Shown: positions 25,940 to 34,551, counted from the stretch's first letter. The stretch: DNA of 64,000 nt from SIG603 sp964369215 (GCA_964369215.1 CAYJEZ010000001.1:1-64000); one strand, 5' to 3'. Notes: generated from the letters alone by a model not told the origin. A program made the numbers and translations.

Positions 25940-26308
25940 TTATTTCTTCTTATTAGCCACTAGTTTTCTAGGGCCTTTTCTTGTTCTAGCGTTTGTTTTT
26001 GAGCGTTGTCCTCTTACAGGTAAGCCTTTTCTATGTCTTACACCACGGTAACAACCAATCTCAATAAGTCTTTTAATATCAAAAGCTATCTCACGGCGAA
26101 GGTCACCCTCTACCACGCAATTTTTATCTATATACTCTCTTAGTTTAGAAGCGTCATCTTCTGATAAATCGCGAACTCTGATGTCAGGATTTACTCCTGT
26201 ATTTGCACAAATATCAACAGCAGTTTTTCTGCCTATGCCGTAAACATAAGTAAGAGCTATCTCGATTCTTTTATCTCTTGGTAAATCTATACCTGAAATA
26301 CGAGCCAT
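25940..26308 (-). CDS. rpsM: 30S ribosomal protein S13
   Basis: S13 forms intersubunit bridges at the head of the 30S subunit. The true start is MARISGIDLPRDKRIEIALT, which follows an AAAGGA site; 14 extra in-frame codons upstream have no support. The helix-turn block GIGRKTAVDICANTGVN and the basic C-terminus (RSKTNARTRKGPRK) are typical. The protein is 122 residues. It heads the alpha operon after rpmJ; a gap of about 230 bases between them holds only short inverted repeats (for example 26517-26533). Confidence 0.97.
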   Translation of the reverse strand: MARISGIDLPRDKRIEIALTYVYGIGRKTAVDICANTGVNPDIRVRDLSEDDASKLREYIDKNCVVEGDLRREIAFDIKRLIEIGCYRGVRHRKGLPVRGQRSKTNARTRKGPRKLVANKKK

Positions 26309-26535
26309 TCTTATGACCATCCTTTCTTTGTCGAATATCGACCTTGTCAATCTACTTGACCATTAAAATGTTTTGTCTGAGCTGTGCCAAATCATTTATC
26401 CAATACTAAACCTACTGCTTAGTATATTGTCAACAAACACCTTTATTGGGTAAAAAAGTTTTAATAGTTTCCGTAAGGAAATTTAAATCGAAGATTTATA
26501 AATAAAACTTCCAATGCTAAACGCAGTTTAGCTAT

Positions 26536-26649
26536 TTACCCTTGGCGTTGTTTATGTTTTGGGTTCTCGCAAATAACCATAATTTTGCCTTTTCTTTTGA
26601 TTACTTTGCATTTCTCACACATTTTCTTTACAGAAGGTCTTACTTTCAT
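26536..26649 (-). CDS. rpmJ: 50S ribosomal protein L36
   Basis: This 37-residue protein reads MKVRPSVKKMCEKCKVIKRK and ends ICENPKHKQRQG, the zinc-ribbon L36 with its Cys-x2-Cys and Cys...His ligands. The AAAGGATGG site is well placed. It lies between infA and rpsM, as in nearly all Firmicutes. Confidence 0.97.
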   Translation of the reverse strand: MKVRPSVKKMCEKCKVIKRKGKIMVICENPKHKQRQG

Positions 26650-26720
26650 TTTTGACCATCCTTTCTTTTGGACCTAGCCTAAAAGCTAGGTAAATAATAT
26701 ATCGTCGTTTAATTACTTAA

Positions 26721-26939
26721 TTATTTAGAACGCCATGTGATACGTCCTTTTGTAAGGTCATATGGAGACATCTCCACTGTTACCTTATCCCCTGGTAAAA
26801 TTCGAATATAATTCATTCTAAGTTTACCAGATATATGAGCAAGAATAACATGCCCGTTTGGTAGCTCTACTTTAAAAGTTGCATTAGGTAAAGCTTCTTT
26901 TACTAAGCCTTCTAATTCAATTACGTCTTGTTTAGCCAT
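26721..26939 (-). CDS. infA: Translation initiation factor IF-1
   Basis: IF-1 binds the A site during initiation. The 72-residue S1-like OB-fold protein opens MAKQDVIELEGLVKEALPNA and has HISGKLRMNYIRILPGDKV, with DLTKGRITWRSK at the end. The start ATG overlaps the upstream KOW gene's stop by one base, so the two are translationally coupled. A small inverted repeat (about 26675-26690) lies between it and rpmJ. Confidence 0.98.
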   Translation of the reverse strand: MAKQDVIELEGLVKEALPNATFKVELPNGHVILAHISGKLRMNYIRILPGDKVTVEMSPYDLTKGRITWRSK

Positions 26940-27190
26940 TAAAAAACCTCCGTTTCATGCTCAATAAAGCTTCTAAGCGCTTTAATAATCTTTCTGTTGG
27001 TTAATAAACTCTCCTGTGGCAACACAGATTTTGTTGCAGCCACATGTAAAATCTTTTTTTGCTTTAAATTCTCTAAAGGTCTTTTTTTGCCATCACACAG
27101 CCAAAGGTAATTTCCATCAACTTTTATAACAGTTAAAAAAGAATCCTTATCTCTTCCCGCTTTAGACTTTACAATTGTTCCAATCTCCAT
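26939..27190 (-). CDS. KOW-domain RNA-binding protein (L14e/L6e/L27e-like)
   Basis: This is an 83-residue protein. It has an N-terminal KOW-type SH3 barrel (EIGTIVKSKAGRDKDSFLTV, then GNYLWLCDGKKRPLEN) and a C-terminal helix. This family lies between map and infA in many Clostridia and Bacilli and is annotated as a KOW-domain RNA-binding protein; its role is not established but a ribosome link is implied. ATG 27190 follows AAGAGGTG; a GTG two codons upstream is less likely. Confidence 0.85.
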   Translation of the reverse strand: MEIGTIVKSKAGRDKDSFLTVIKVDGNYLWLCDGKKRPLENLKQKKILHVAATKSVLPQESLLTNRKIIKALRSFIEHETEVF

Positions 27191-27199
27191 AGTCACCTC

Positions 27200-27949
27200 T
27201 TATAAAGCCGTTAAAATAATCGGCCCGTTTTGGGTGATAGCCACAGTGTGCTCAAATTGAGCGGAAAGTTCGCCATCTGCCGTTTTCACAGTCCATCCGT
27301 CGCTCATAGTAATTATCTCATGAGTTCCAATATTGACCATTGGCTCAATAGCTAATGTCATGCCCGGCATAAGTCTTATCCCTCTGCCAGATGTTCCGTA
27401 ATTGGGTACACTTGGGTCTTCGTGTAAATTCGCACCTACTCCGTGGCCGGTATAATCTCGTACAACCGAGTAACTGCGAGCCTCGACATACCCTTGCACA
27501 GTGCTTCCTATATCTCCTACCCTATTTCCAAAAACTGCTTCTTTTATCGCTAAGTTTAGGCTTATCTCGGTAGCTTCAAGTAATTTCTCTGCTTTTTCAC
27601 TAATCTCTCCGCAAGGATAAGTCCAAGCGTTATCAGCATGAAAGCCTTTGTAATAAGCACCTACGTCTATAGTTACAATGTCGCCCTCTTTAATAATTTG
27701 AGATTTAGATGGTATGCCATGGACAACCACATCGTTGAGTGAAATACAAGCACTAGCAGGAAAGCCGTGATAATTTAAAAAGCTTGGAGAAGCGCCACAT
27801 TTTAGAATGTACTTATATATAATCTGGTCTATCTCATAGGTACTAATTCCTGGCTTAACATTCTCTCCGCCTAAACACAAAGCTTCTTTTGCAATTTTAC
27901 CTGCATCTCTCATAACAGCTATGTCACGCTCTGTTTTTATACTAATCAT
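27200..27949 (-). CDS. map: Methionine aminopeptidase, type I
   Basis: This enzyme removes the initiator Met from new proteins. The 249-residue sequence contains the metal-ligand motifs of the pita-bread fold: DVGAYYKGFHADNAWT, YTGHGVGANLHEDPSVPNYG and MTLAIEPMVNIG, and a final QFEHTVAIT. It is encoded within the spc operon between adk and the KOW gene, the normal Firmicutes position. It has a good ribosome binding site (AAAGGATGG). Confidence 0.97.
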   Translation of the reverse strand: MISIKTERDIAVMRDAGKIAKEALCLGGENVKPGISTYEIDQIIYKYILKCGASPSFLNYHGFPASACISLNDVVVHGIPSKSQIIKEGDIVTIDVGAYYKGFHADNAWTYPCGEISEKAEKLLEATEISLNLAIKEAVFGNRVGDIGSTVQGYVEARSYSVVRDYTGHGVGANLHEDPSVPNYGTSGRGIRLMPGMTLAIEPMVNIGTHEIITMSDGWTVKTADGELSAQFEHTVAITQNGPIILTAL

Positions 27950-27978
27950 ATAAAGTCCATCCTTTCAAACAGAATGCC

Positions 27979-28611
27979 TTAAGCATCAATAGCTTTTTTA
28001 ACAAGAGCAATGGTATCAGCCACTTCCTCTTGTCCTTCTACAACGCAAAGCTTTCCTTGTGCCCTGTAGTAGTTTTCTAAAGGTTCCGTTTGCTCATGAT
28101 AGACTCTCAGTCTTTCTAAAACTGTATCGGGGTGGTCATCTTTGCGCTGAATAAGGGTGCCTTCGCAATTGTTACATTTGTCTTCTTCTTTTGGAATTTT
28201 GTAAACCAAATGGTAAGAAGTTCCACATAACTCACAGACACGGCGTCCGGACATTCTAGCCACTATTTTCTCATCAGGTACATCAATATCAATAACCTTA
28301 TCAATAGTAACACCCAGTTTGTCAAGAGCCTCGGCTTGTGGAATGGTTCTTGGAAAACCGTCTAAAATAAATCCATTTTTACAATAGTCTTGAGACAGAT
28401 TTTCTTGTATAATTCCAATCACTATTTCATCAGGAACAAGCTCTCCTTTTTCCATAAATGATTTAGCTTTTTGGCCCATTTCACTTCCGCTTTTTAGCGC
28501 TTCTCTAATAATATTTCCTGTCGAAATTGTAGGGATACTGAGGTATTCACAAATGAATTCAGCTTGTGTCCCTTTACCTGCACCTGGCGCGCCTAACAAT
28601 ATTACATTCAT
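27979..28611 (-). CDS. adk: Adenylate kinase
   Basis: Adk interconverts ATP, ADP and AMP. The 210-residue protein has the P-loop (GAPGAGKGTQAE), the DGFPRTIPQAEAL motif, and a LID domain with a zinc-type Cys set (CELCGTSYH and CNNCEG), the long Gram-positive form. It lies between secY and map. The upstream gap contains a 12-pair inverted repeat at 28668-28697. Confidence 0.97.
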   Translation of the reverse strand: MNVILLGAPGAGKGTQAEFICEYLSIPTISTGNIIREALKSGSEMGQKAKSFMEKGELVPDEIVIGIIQENLSQDYCKNGFILDGFPRTIPQAEALDKLGVTIDKVIDIDVPDEKIVARMSGRRVCELCGTSYHLVYKIPKEEDKCNNCEGTLIQRKDDHPDTVLERLRVYHEQTEPLENYYRAQGKLCVVEGQEEVADTIALVKKAIDA

Positions 28612-28667
28612 AATAACACTCCTTTGGTGAGAATTTTGGTGTTTCTTGCTTGTAAACTGGATTTTTT

Positions 28668-28697
28668 TGTAGGAGAACGCGTTTTGCGTCCCCTACA
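28668..28697. repeat. Palindromic element between secY and adk
   Basis: The 110-base gap has an inverted repeat with 12 pairs, ends TGTAGG...CCTACA, and a short loop. There is no T-tract after it on the minus strand, so it is not a typical terminator. The ends look like small dispersed palindromes found in many Firmicutes genomes, but only this copy is seen in the window. It may act as an mRNA processing or stabilising hairpin. Confidence 0.5.
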
Positions 28698-28721
28698 GAT
28701 TATCAATCAATTAATCAATCA

Positions 28722-30041
28722 TTAATCCAAAAATCCTTTATAATGTCTCATCATCATTTGTGACTCAAGTTGTTTTACTGTTTCAAGCGCTACACCTACC
28801 ATAATTATAACAGAAGTTCCGCCCATTGCCAAGGCATTCATGCCAGTTAAATTACCATAAATTAAAGGTAATAGTGCAATTAAAGCCAAGAATAAAGCAC
28901 CAATTAAAGTAACTTTACCTAAAATCTTTGCTATAAAGTCAGATGTCGGCTTGCCCGGTCTAATTCCGGGAATAGTTCCGTTAGACTGCCTTAAGTTGTT
29001 TGCCATCTCTATCGGATTGTATTGAATTGACATATAAAAATATGCAAAAGCTATGATAAATACAAAATATAATCCTATATATATCCAACCGCCTGGCGCT
29101 AAAGTCTCAAAAAATCCACCCCAAAACCCTTCGTCTCCAGCTTCTATTCCTGTAAACAATGAAATCGTAGAAGGAATTGAAAGTATTGCAGAAGCAAAGA
29201 TAACTGGCATAACACCACTCATTGCTACTTTAACAGGAAGATGTGAATTTTGTCCGCCATACATTTTTCTGCCAACCATTTTTTTTGCATATTGAACCGG
29301 AATTCTTCTTTCTGACTCATTCATATAGATAATAATCCAAATAACAGCCAAGAAAAGAATAATGAAAAGCGGAACAAAAACAAAATATTTGCCTGAAGTT
29401 GCTGGGTCCTCAATAGCTAGGCTAAAGTAAGTCCAAAGCTCACCTAATGTTACAGGAAGTCTTGCAACTATACCTGAAAATAGAATTATTGAAATACCGT
29501 TACCTACACCATTTTGATTAATTTGCTCGCCTATCCACATAATTAGTGCTGTACCCGCTGTAAAAGTAAGTGTTATTACTATAGCAGACAATACAACCCC
29601 AAAGCCCTCTGTATAAAGAGTAACTCCTTGTGTGTAAAGAAAAGCAAAGTAAGATGCTCCCATAACAAGACCTAGTCCAACTGTTGCAAATCTTGTTATC
29701 ATAGCAATTTTCTTTCTACCTGTTTCTCCCTCTTTTGCTATTCGCTCTAAAGCAGGAATAGCAACTGTTAGAAGATTCATAATAATTGATGCATTGATGT
29801 ATGGGCTAATACCCAAAGCAAACAATGTAGCGTAAGCAAAAGCTCCACCGGTTAACATATTAACATATCCTAAAGCAGAGTTGTCGCCAAATGAGTTCAT
29901 CAAAGTGTTAAGTGCAGTCGTATCAAGAAATGGCGCAGGTATAACCGAGCCAAATCTAAATGCAACTATCATCATAAGTGTAAAAAGAATTTTTTTGCGA
30001 AGTTCTGGCAATTTCCATGCATTTTGAAGTGTTTTAAACAA
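28722..30041 (-). CDS. secY: Preprotein translocase channel subunit SecY
   Basis: SecY is the ten-helix protein-conducting channel. The 439-residue sequence has the N-terminal FKTLQNAWKLPELRKKILFT, the region PYINASIIMNLL, RRIPVQYAKKMVGRKMYGGQ, and the C-terminal loop LRQSNGTIPGIRPGKPTSDF. It starts one base after the rplO stop, which is the normal spc operon position. secE is encoded elsewhere in this window, at 61317. Confidence 0.98.
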   Translation of the reverse strand: MFKTLQNAWKLPELRKKILFTLMMIVAFRFGSVIPAPFLDTTALNTLMNSFGDNSALGYVNMLTGGAFAYATLFALGISPYINASIIMNLLTVAIPALERIAKEGETGRKKIAMITRFATVGLGLVMGASYFAFLYTQGVTLYTEGFGVVLSAIVITLTFTAGTALIMWIGEQINQNGVGNGISIILFSGIVARLPVTLGELWTYFSLAIEDPATSGKYFVFVPLFIILFLAVIWIIIYMNESERRIPVQYAKKMVGRKMYGGQNSHLPVKVAMSGVMPVIFASAILSIPSTISLFTGIEAGDEGFWGGFFETLAPGGWIYIGLYFVFIIAFAYFYMSIQYNPIEMANNLRQSNGTIPGIRPGKPTSDFIAKILGKVTLIGALFLALIALLPLIYGNLTGMNALAMGGTSVIIMVGVALETVKQLESQMMMRHYKGFLD

Positions 30042-30042
30042 C

Positions 30043-30483
30043 TTAAATCACCTCTGCCTTCCCTCCGGCAGCTTCTATCATCTCTTTAGCAGCCGCTGAG
30101 TAAGCACTCACTTGAACTGTAAGTTTTTTAGTTATTTTGCCATTTGAAAGAACTTTTACAGCAGTAGCGCTACCCTTTACTATACCAGCCTCTTTTAGGC
30201 TATCTATAGTTACAACAGCACCGTCCTCAAAACCATTAAGTTGAGTTAAGTTGATAGCTATTATTTCTGTAGCAAAAATGTTTGTAAATCCTCTTTTAGG
30301 AATTCTTCTATGAAGAGGCATTTGACCGCCTTCAAATCCGGCTCTAAAACCTTTACCAGCTCTGGCTTTTTGTCCTTTATGGCCTTTGCCTGCAGTTTTA
30401 CCGTTACCGCTTCCATGCCCGCGACCTACACGTTTTGCCTCTTTAGTAGCACCGGGAGTAGCTGTAATCTCATGTAATCTCAT
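30043..30483 (-). CDS. rplO: 50S ribosomal protein L15
   Basis: L15 binds 23S rRNA late in assembly. The 146-residue protein opens MRLHEITATPGATKEAKRVG and contains GHGSGNGKTAGKGHKGQKAR and FEGGQMPLHRRIPKRGF, all conserved. An AGGAGGTGC site precedes the ATG. It lies between rpmD and secY. Confidence 0.98.
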   Translation of the reverse strand: MRLHEITATPGATKEAKRVGRGHGSGNGKTAGKGHKGQKARAGKGFRAGFEGGQMPLHRRIPKRGFTNIFATEIIAINLTQLNGFEDGAVVTIDSLKEAGIVKGSATAVKVLSNGKITKKLTVQVSAYSAAAKEMIEAAGGKAEVI

Positions 30484-30500
30484 TTACATGCACCTCCTTC

Positions 30501-30668
30501 TTACTTAGATACTTCAATAAGGTGAATAATTTTTTTCACTTTACCTTGAGTTTGTGGGTTGTCGGGTTGCTCTGTTTCGTTGCCTATTTTTCTAAGCCCT
30601 AGCGAATGCGCTGTTGCTATTTGATCTTTTTTACAACCAATAAGGCTCTTTTTCAATGTAATTTTCAT
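30501..30668 (-). CDS. rpmD: 50S ribosomal protein L30
   Basis: This short protein of 55 residues reads MKITLKKSLIGCKKDQIATA, then HSLGLRKIGNE, ending KVKKIIHLIEVSK, typical of bacterial L30. A GGAGGCGC site lies 6 bases before the ATG. It is between rpsE and rplO. Confidence 0.97.
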   Translation of the reverse strand: MKITLKKSLIGCKKDQIATAHSLGLRKIGNETEQPDNPQTQGKVKKIIHLIEVSK

Positions 30669-30680
30669 TGTAGCGCCTCC

Positions 30681-31181
30681 TTAAAGAATTTCTTTTACAG
30701 ACTTACCACGAACAGCAGCTACTTCTTCAGCTGTTCTTAGGTTCATTAGTCCGTCAAGAGTTGCACGTACAACATTGCAAGGGTTGTTTGTTCTTAAAGC
30801 TTTTGTTCTAATATCTTTAATACCAACACACTCTGCAACCGCACGAACTGCGCCACCTGCTATGATACCTGTACCAGGAGCAGCCGGTTTTAGAAGAACA
30901 CGACCTGCGCCGAATTCGCCTAGTATCTCGTGAGGAATGGTGTCGCCTTTTAGAGAAATCTTAACAAGATTTTTCTTAGCGTCTTCAATTCCTTTTCTAA
31001 TTGCGTCTGGAACCTCGCCTGCTTTACCTAAACCAAAACCTACTATACCATTGCTGTCACCTACAACCACTAAAGCTGAGAACTTAAATATACGTCCACC
31101 TTTAACTGTTTTAGAAACACGGTTGATAGCAACCACTTTTTCTTGTAAATCAAGTACTGATGCGTCAATTTTACTAGCCAA
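30681..31181 (-). CDS. rpsE: 30S ribosomal protein S5
   Basis: S5 helps unwind mRNA and maintains decoding accuracy. The sequence has LQEKVVAINRVSKTVKGGRI, a KH-like loop and the C-terminal domain GTGIIAGGAVRAVAECVG. A frame open to a GTG at 31217 would place the ribosome binding site inside the gene; the TTG at 31181 (reading MASKIDASVL), 9 bases after AAGGAGG, is the better start. The protein is then 166 residues, the normal size. Confidence 0.96.
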   Translation of the reverse strand: MASKIDASVLDLQEKVVAINRVSKTVKGGRIFKFSALVVVGDSNGIVGFGLGKAGEVPDAIRKGIEDAKKNLVKISLKGDTIPHEILGEFGAGRVLLKPAAPGTGIIAGGAVRAVAECVGIKDIRTKALRTNNPCNVVRATLDGLMNLRTAEEVAAVRGKSVKEIL

Positions 31182-31198
31182 AATATTATTCCTCCTTC

Positions 31199-31558
31199 TT
31201 AGAAGTTGAGGCCGCACTCGCGTGCGCCTTCGGCCAATTCTTTGACACGGCCGTGGAAGATATATCCGCCGCGATCAAAAACCACGTCTTTTATACCTTT
31301 TTCTATTGCTTTTTTGGCAATCATCTTGCCAACTTCTCTTGCTGCCTCTTTATTAGAGCCGTTTCCGGTAAACTCTTTGTCCAAAGTTGATGCTGCACAA
31401 AGTGTTACGCCTGCTACATCATCAATAATTTGAGCATAGATGTTTGCAGAAGAGCGATAAACATTTAATCTTGGACAATCACTCGTACCGGAAATTTTTC
31501 CACGTACTCTCTTATGGCGACGAAGTCTAGCTTCGTTTTTATCTGCCTTTTTAACCAT
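31199..31558 (-). CDS. rplR: 50S ribosomal protein L18
   Basis: L18 binds 5S rRNA. The 119-residue protein has NEARLRRHKRVRGKISGTSD, PRLNVYRSSANIYAQIIDD and the terminal GRVKELAEGARECGLNF, all typical. It follows rplF and precedes rpsE in the spc operon order. Confidence 0.98.
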   Translation of the reverse strand: MVKKADKNEARLRRHKRVRGKISGTSDCPRLNVYRSSANIYAQIIDDVAGVTLCAASTLDKEFTGNGSNKEAAREVGKMIAKKAIEKGIKDVVFDRGGYIFHGRVKELAEGARECGLNF

Positions 31559-31576
31559 TTAAAACACTCTCCTATC

Positions 31577-32125
31577 TTATTTTTTAGAACCTTTACCGGC
31601 TTTTCCTTCTTTTCTGATAATTCTCTCATCAATGTATTTAATACCTTTGCCTTTGTAAGGCTCTGGTGGTCTTTTTTCGCGAACTTCAGCTGCAAATTGA
31701 CCTACTTTTTGTTTGTTGATACCAACAATGATAATACTGTTAGGACCCGGTACCTCAATTTTGCAATCTTCTGTTTCAGCAACAATAACTTGATGTGAGT
31801 AACCTAAGTTCATAACTAAGTTTGTACCTTGTTTTTGAACACGGTAACCAACTCCGTTAACTTGTAGTTCTTTCTTATAACCTTCAGTAACACCAATAAT
31901 CATATTAGCTACTAGTGTTCTTGTTAAGCCGTGAAGAGAACGAGCTGTTTTCTCATCGTTAGGTCTTGTAACATTAATCTCAGTGCCCTCAACCTCAATC
32001 TTAATGATTGGGCTGAACTTTTGTGTAAGTGTGCCTTTAGGGCCTTTTACACTAACTTCAGTGCCGTTTACTTTAACTTCAACGCCTGCGGGAATATTTA
32101 TGGGTTTTCTTCCAATTCTAGACAT
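31577..32125 (-). CDS. rplF: 50S ribosomal protein L6
   Basis: L6 supports the factor-binding region of the large subunit. The 182-residue two-domain protein opens MSRIGRKPINIPAGVEVKV and contains GVTEGYKKELQVNGVGYR. It ends with PEPYKGKGIKYIDERIIRKE followed by GKAGKGSKK. It follows rpsH after 18 bases with an AGGAGG site. Confidence 0.98.
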   Translation of the reverse strand: MSRIGRKPINIPAGVEVKVNGTEVSVKGPKGTLTQKFSPIIKIEVEGTEINVTRPNDEKTARSLHGLTRTLVANMIIGVTEGYKKELQVNGVGYRVQKQGTNLVMNLGYSHQVIVAETEDCKIEVPGPNSIIIVGINKQKVGQFAAEVREKRPPEPYKGKGIKYIDERIIRKEGKAGKGSKK

Positions 32126-32143
32126 GTTTAGCTCCTCCTCTCA

Positions 32144-32539
32144 TTACCAAATAAATGCGAGAACTTCACCGCCGATGTTGCTTTTTCTAGCAACTTTGTC
32201 TGTTATAACGCCTTTAGATGTTGAAACAATAGCAACGCCTAGGCCTCTCATAACTTTTGGTAGTTCTTCTGCATTTGAATAAATTCTAAGACCGGGTTTT
32301 GATACTCTTTTTAAACCCTTAATTGCGGCAACACCATTTGTATACTTTAAGTTTACAGTGATCATGCCTTGTTTACCGTCTTCTTCTACGGTAAAGTTTC
32401 TAATGTATCCCTCATCTGCAAGAATTTGGCAAATAACCTTTTTCATATTAGAAGCGGGAATTTTCACGTTTTGATGTTTTGCAGATTGTGCATTTCTTAT
32501 TCTGGTAAGTAAATCTGCGATTGGATCTGTAATATTCAT
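32144..32539 (-). CDS. rpsH: 30S ribosomal protein S8
   Basis: S8 binds the central domain of 16S rRNA and in several bacteria regulates the spc operon. The 131-residue protein opens MNITDPIADLLTRIRNAQSA and has SKPGLRIYSNAEELPKVM and GLGVAIVSTSKGVITDK. An AGGAGG-type site precedes the ATG. It lies between the zinc-type S14 and L6. Confidence 0.98.
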   Translation of the reverse strand: MNITDPIADLLTRIRNAQSAKHQNVKIPASNMKKVICQILADEGYIRNFTVEEDGKQGMITVNLKYTNGVAAIKGLKRVSKPGLRIYSNAEELPKVMRGLGVAIVSTSKGVITDKVARKSNIGGEVLAFIW

Positions 32540-32558
32540 TGCGAATTTCCTCCTTCTA

Positions 32559-32744
32559 TTACCAACTTGCTTTTCTTACGCCAGGAATTTGCCCTTGATG
32601 AGCTAATTCTCTGAAACATATACGGCATACGCCAAACTTACGAAGGTAAGCATGAGGTCTACCACAGATTTTACAACGATTGTACTCTCTTGTAGAGAAT
32701 TTTTGTGTGCGTTGTTGTTTTTGTTTCATTGCTGTTTTAGCCAC
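32559..32744 (-). CDS. rpsZ: 30S ribosomal protein S14, zinc-binding type Z
   Basis: This 61-residue S14 has the zinc ribbon CKICGRPHAYLRKFGVCRIC, with two Cys-x2-Cys pairs, and the tail HQGQIPGVRKASW. It is the short zinc-dependent form (rpsN1/rpsZ); no second zinc-free S14 is seen in the window. It lies between rplE and rpsH. Confidence 0.97.
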   Translation of the reverse strand: MAKTAMKQKQQRTQKFSTREYNRCKICGRPHAYLRKFGVCRICFRELAHQGQIPGVRKASW

Positions 32745-32758
32745 TCTGATTACCCTCC

Positions 32759-33298
32759 TTATTTAACAAACGGAGCGCCCATTAGAGTTAAGAACTCTTT
32801 AGCTTGCTCGTCGTTTTTTGCTGTTGTTACAAAGCAAATGTCCATTCCGCGAACTTTGTCTATTTTATCATAGTCAATCTCAGGGAAAATTAATTGCTCT
32901 TTAATACCGAAGTTGTAGTTTCCACGGCCGTCGAATGAGTTGCCGTTTATTCCTCTAAAGTCACGTACACGAGGTAGAGCCACATTGAAAAGTCTATCCA
33001 TAAACTCCCACATTTTCTCGCCTCTTAGTGTAACTTTAACGCCTATTGGCATGCCTTCTCTAAGTTTAAAGTTAGCAACTGATTTTTTTGCTTTACAAAT
33101 CATAGGTTTTTGACCTGTAATTTTGCTAAGGTCAGCTACAATAGCGTCCATAACTTTGCTATTGTCTTTAGCCTCACCTGCGCCTACATTAATAACAATT
33201 TTGTTAAGTGTAGGTATCTCCATAACACTTTTGTAAGAGAACTTTTTCATAAGTGCAGGAGCTACTTCGGCTTTATACATTTCTTTTAATCTTGCCAT
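32759..33298 (-). CDS. rplE: 50S ribosomal protein L5
   Basis: L5 binds 5S rRNA and contacts the P-site tRNA. The 179-residue protein opens MARLKEMYKAEVAPALMKKF and has KIVINVGAGEAKDNSKVMD. It continues with RDFRGINGNSFDGRGNYNFG and MDICFVTTAKNDEQAKEF, all conserved. It follows rplX after 10 bases. Confidence 0.98.
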   Translation of the reverse strand: MARLKEMYKAEVAPALMKKFSYKSVMEIPTLNKIVINVGAGEAKDNSKVMDAIVADLSKITGQKPMICKAKKSVANFKLREGMPIGVKVTLRGEKMWEFMDRLFNVALPRVRDFRGINGNSFDGRGNYNFGIKEQLIFPEIDYDKIDKVRGMDICFVTTAKNDEQAKEFLTLMGAPFVK

Positions 33299-33308
33299 AT
33301 TGTCCTCC

Positions 33309-33623
33309 TTACAGTGTTTCTTTGCATTTTACGCATACGCGAACTTTTTTACCGTCTACCATTGTATGCGCTACGCGTGTTTGTTTTTTGCATTTAGAGC
33401 AAACAGGTTGAACTTTGCAAGCGTAAATAGCACTCTCTGCTTTAATAATGCCGCCTTGCTCGCCCATTTTTCTAGGTTTAACATGTTTTGAAACAATGTT
33501 TAAGCCCTCTATAATAACTTTTTTCTCTTTTGGAGAAACAGCCATTACTTTGCCTTGTTTGCCTTTGTCTTTACCGCTTATAATGATAACGGTGTCACCA
33601 GTTTTTACATGAACATTATTCAA
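33309..33623 (-). CDS. rplX: 50S ribosomal protein L24
   Basis: L24 initiates large-subunit assembly. The 104-residue KOW protein has VHVKTGDTVIIISGKDKGKQ, GLNIVSKHVKPRKMGEQGGI and a C-terminal zinc-like pair (CSKCKKQTRVAH and CVKCKETL). It is located between rplN and rplE. Confidence 0.97.
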   Translation of the reverse strand: MNNVHVKTGDTVIIISGKDKGKQGKVMAVSPKEKKVIIEGLNIVSKHVKPRKMGEQGGIIKAESAIYACKVQPVCSKCKKQTRVAHTMVDGKKVRVCVKCKETL

Positions 33624-33638
33624 TTATGACACCTCCAA

Positions 33639-34007
33639 TTATAATACTTCGGGAGCAAGTGATAGAATTTTAAGATACTCTTTATCTCTTAACTCTCTTG
33701 CAACCGGCCCAAAGATACGAGTACCTCTAGGGTTTTTATCTTCTCTAATGATTACTGCTGCATTTTCGTCGAAACGAATATATGAGCCGTCCTCACGACG
33801 AACGCCGAAAGCTGATCTAACTACTACAGCTTTAACAACATCGCCTTTTTTAACAACGCCACCTGGTGCTGCTTTCTTAACTGAAGCAACGATAACATCT
33901 CCTATATTAGCGTACCTTCTGCGTGTGCCGCCCAGAACACGAATACACATAAGCTCTTTTGCTCCGGTGTTGTCGGCAACCTTGAGGTATGTTTGCTGTT
34001 GAATCAC
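33639..34007 (-). CDS. rplN: 50S ribosomal protein L14
   Basis: L14 sits at the subunit interface. The 122-residue protein opens MIQQQTYLKVADNTGAKELM and ends RELRDKEYLKILSLAPEVL, with RREDGSYIRFDENAAVII in between. An AGGAGGAAC site precedes the ATG. The 63 bases between it and rpsQ hold no clear signal. Confidence 0.98.
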   Translation of the reverse strand: MIQQQTYLKVADNTGAKELMCIRVLGGTRRRYANIGDVIVASVKKAAPGGVVKKGDVVKAVVVRSAFGVRREDGSYIRFDENAAVIIREDKNPRGTRIFGPVARELRDKEYLKILSLAPEVL

Positions 34008-34070
34008 AGTGTGTTCCTCCTTTTTTAAAAGCCAATTAATTTTTTATTTTTTCTGTAGGGTCTTGCCAAA

Positions 34071-34331
34071 TTACTTGGCTTTCTCAATGATTTCCACTAA
34101 ACGCCATCTTTTATCTTTAGATAGAGGACGGGTTTCCATAATGCGTACTCTGTCACCGACTTTTGCCTCATTATTCTCATCATGGGCTTTATTCTTAACA
34201 GTTCTTTTAATAATTTTTTTGTAAAGAGGATGTCTTACGCTGTCCTCTGTAGCTACAACGATGGTTTTATCCATTTTGTCGCTTACAACTCTACCAATGG
34301 TAGTTTTTCTCATACTAACTCTTTCGCTCAC
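34071..34331 (-). CDS. rpsQ: 30S ribosomal protein S17
   Basis: S17 is a primary 16S-binding protein. The 86-residue OB-fold protein has MRKTTIGRVVSDKMDKTIVV, HPLYKKIIKRTVKNKAHDEN and GDRVRIMETRPLSKDKRWRL. The start at 34331 (MSERVSMRKT) has a GGAGGAG site. It lies between rpmC and rplN. Confidence 0.97.
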   Translation of the reverse strand: MSERVSMRKTTIGRVVSDKMDKTIVVATEDSVRHPLYKKIIKRTVKNKAHDENNEAKVGDRVRIMETRPLSKDKRWRLVEIIEKAK

Positions 34332-34347
34332 GGTAACTCCTCCTCCC

Positions 34348-34548
34348 TTATGCGTTTTGTGTTAATTCGTTTGAACGAATTACAGTTTTTACACGGGCAA
34401 TATCTTTTTTAACCGCTTTAATGCGCATTGGGTTGTCGAGCTGGTTAATTGCCAATTGGAAACGAAGATTAAATAATTCGGCTTGTAAGTCTTTTAGCTT
34501 AGATGCTAATTCTTCGTTTGACAATGCTCTCACTTCTGAAGCTTTCAT
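34348..34548 (-). CDS. rpmC: 50S ribosomal protein L29
   Basis: L29 lines the tunnel exit where trigger factor docks. The 66-residue helical protein has MKASEVRALSNEELASKLKD, LFNLRFQLAINQLDNPMRIK and VKKDIARVKTVI. It starts 3 bases after the rplP stop, with the AGGAGG site inside the rplP end. Confidence 0.97.
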   Translation of the reverse strand: MKASEVRALSNEELASKLKDLQAELFNLRFQLAINQLDNPMRIKAVKKDIARVKTVIRSNELTQNA

Positions 34549-34551
34549 CTA

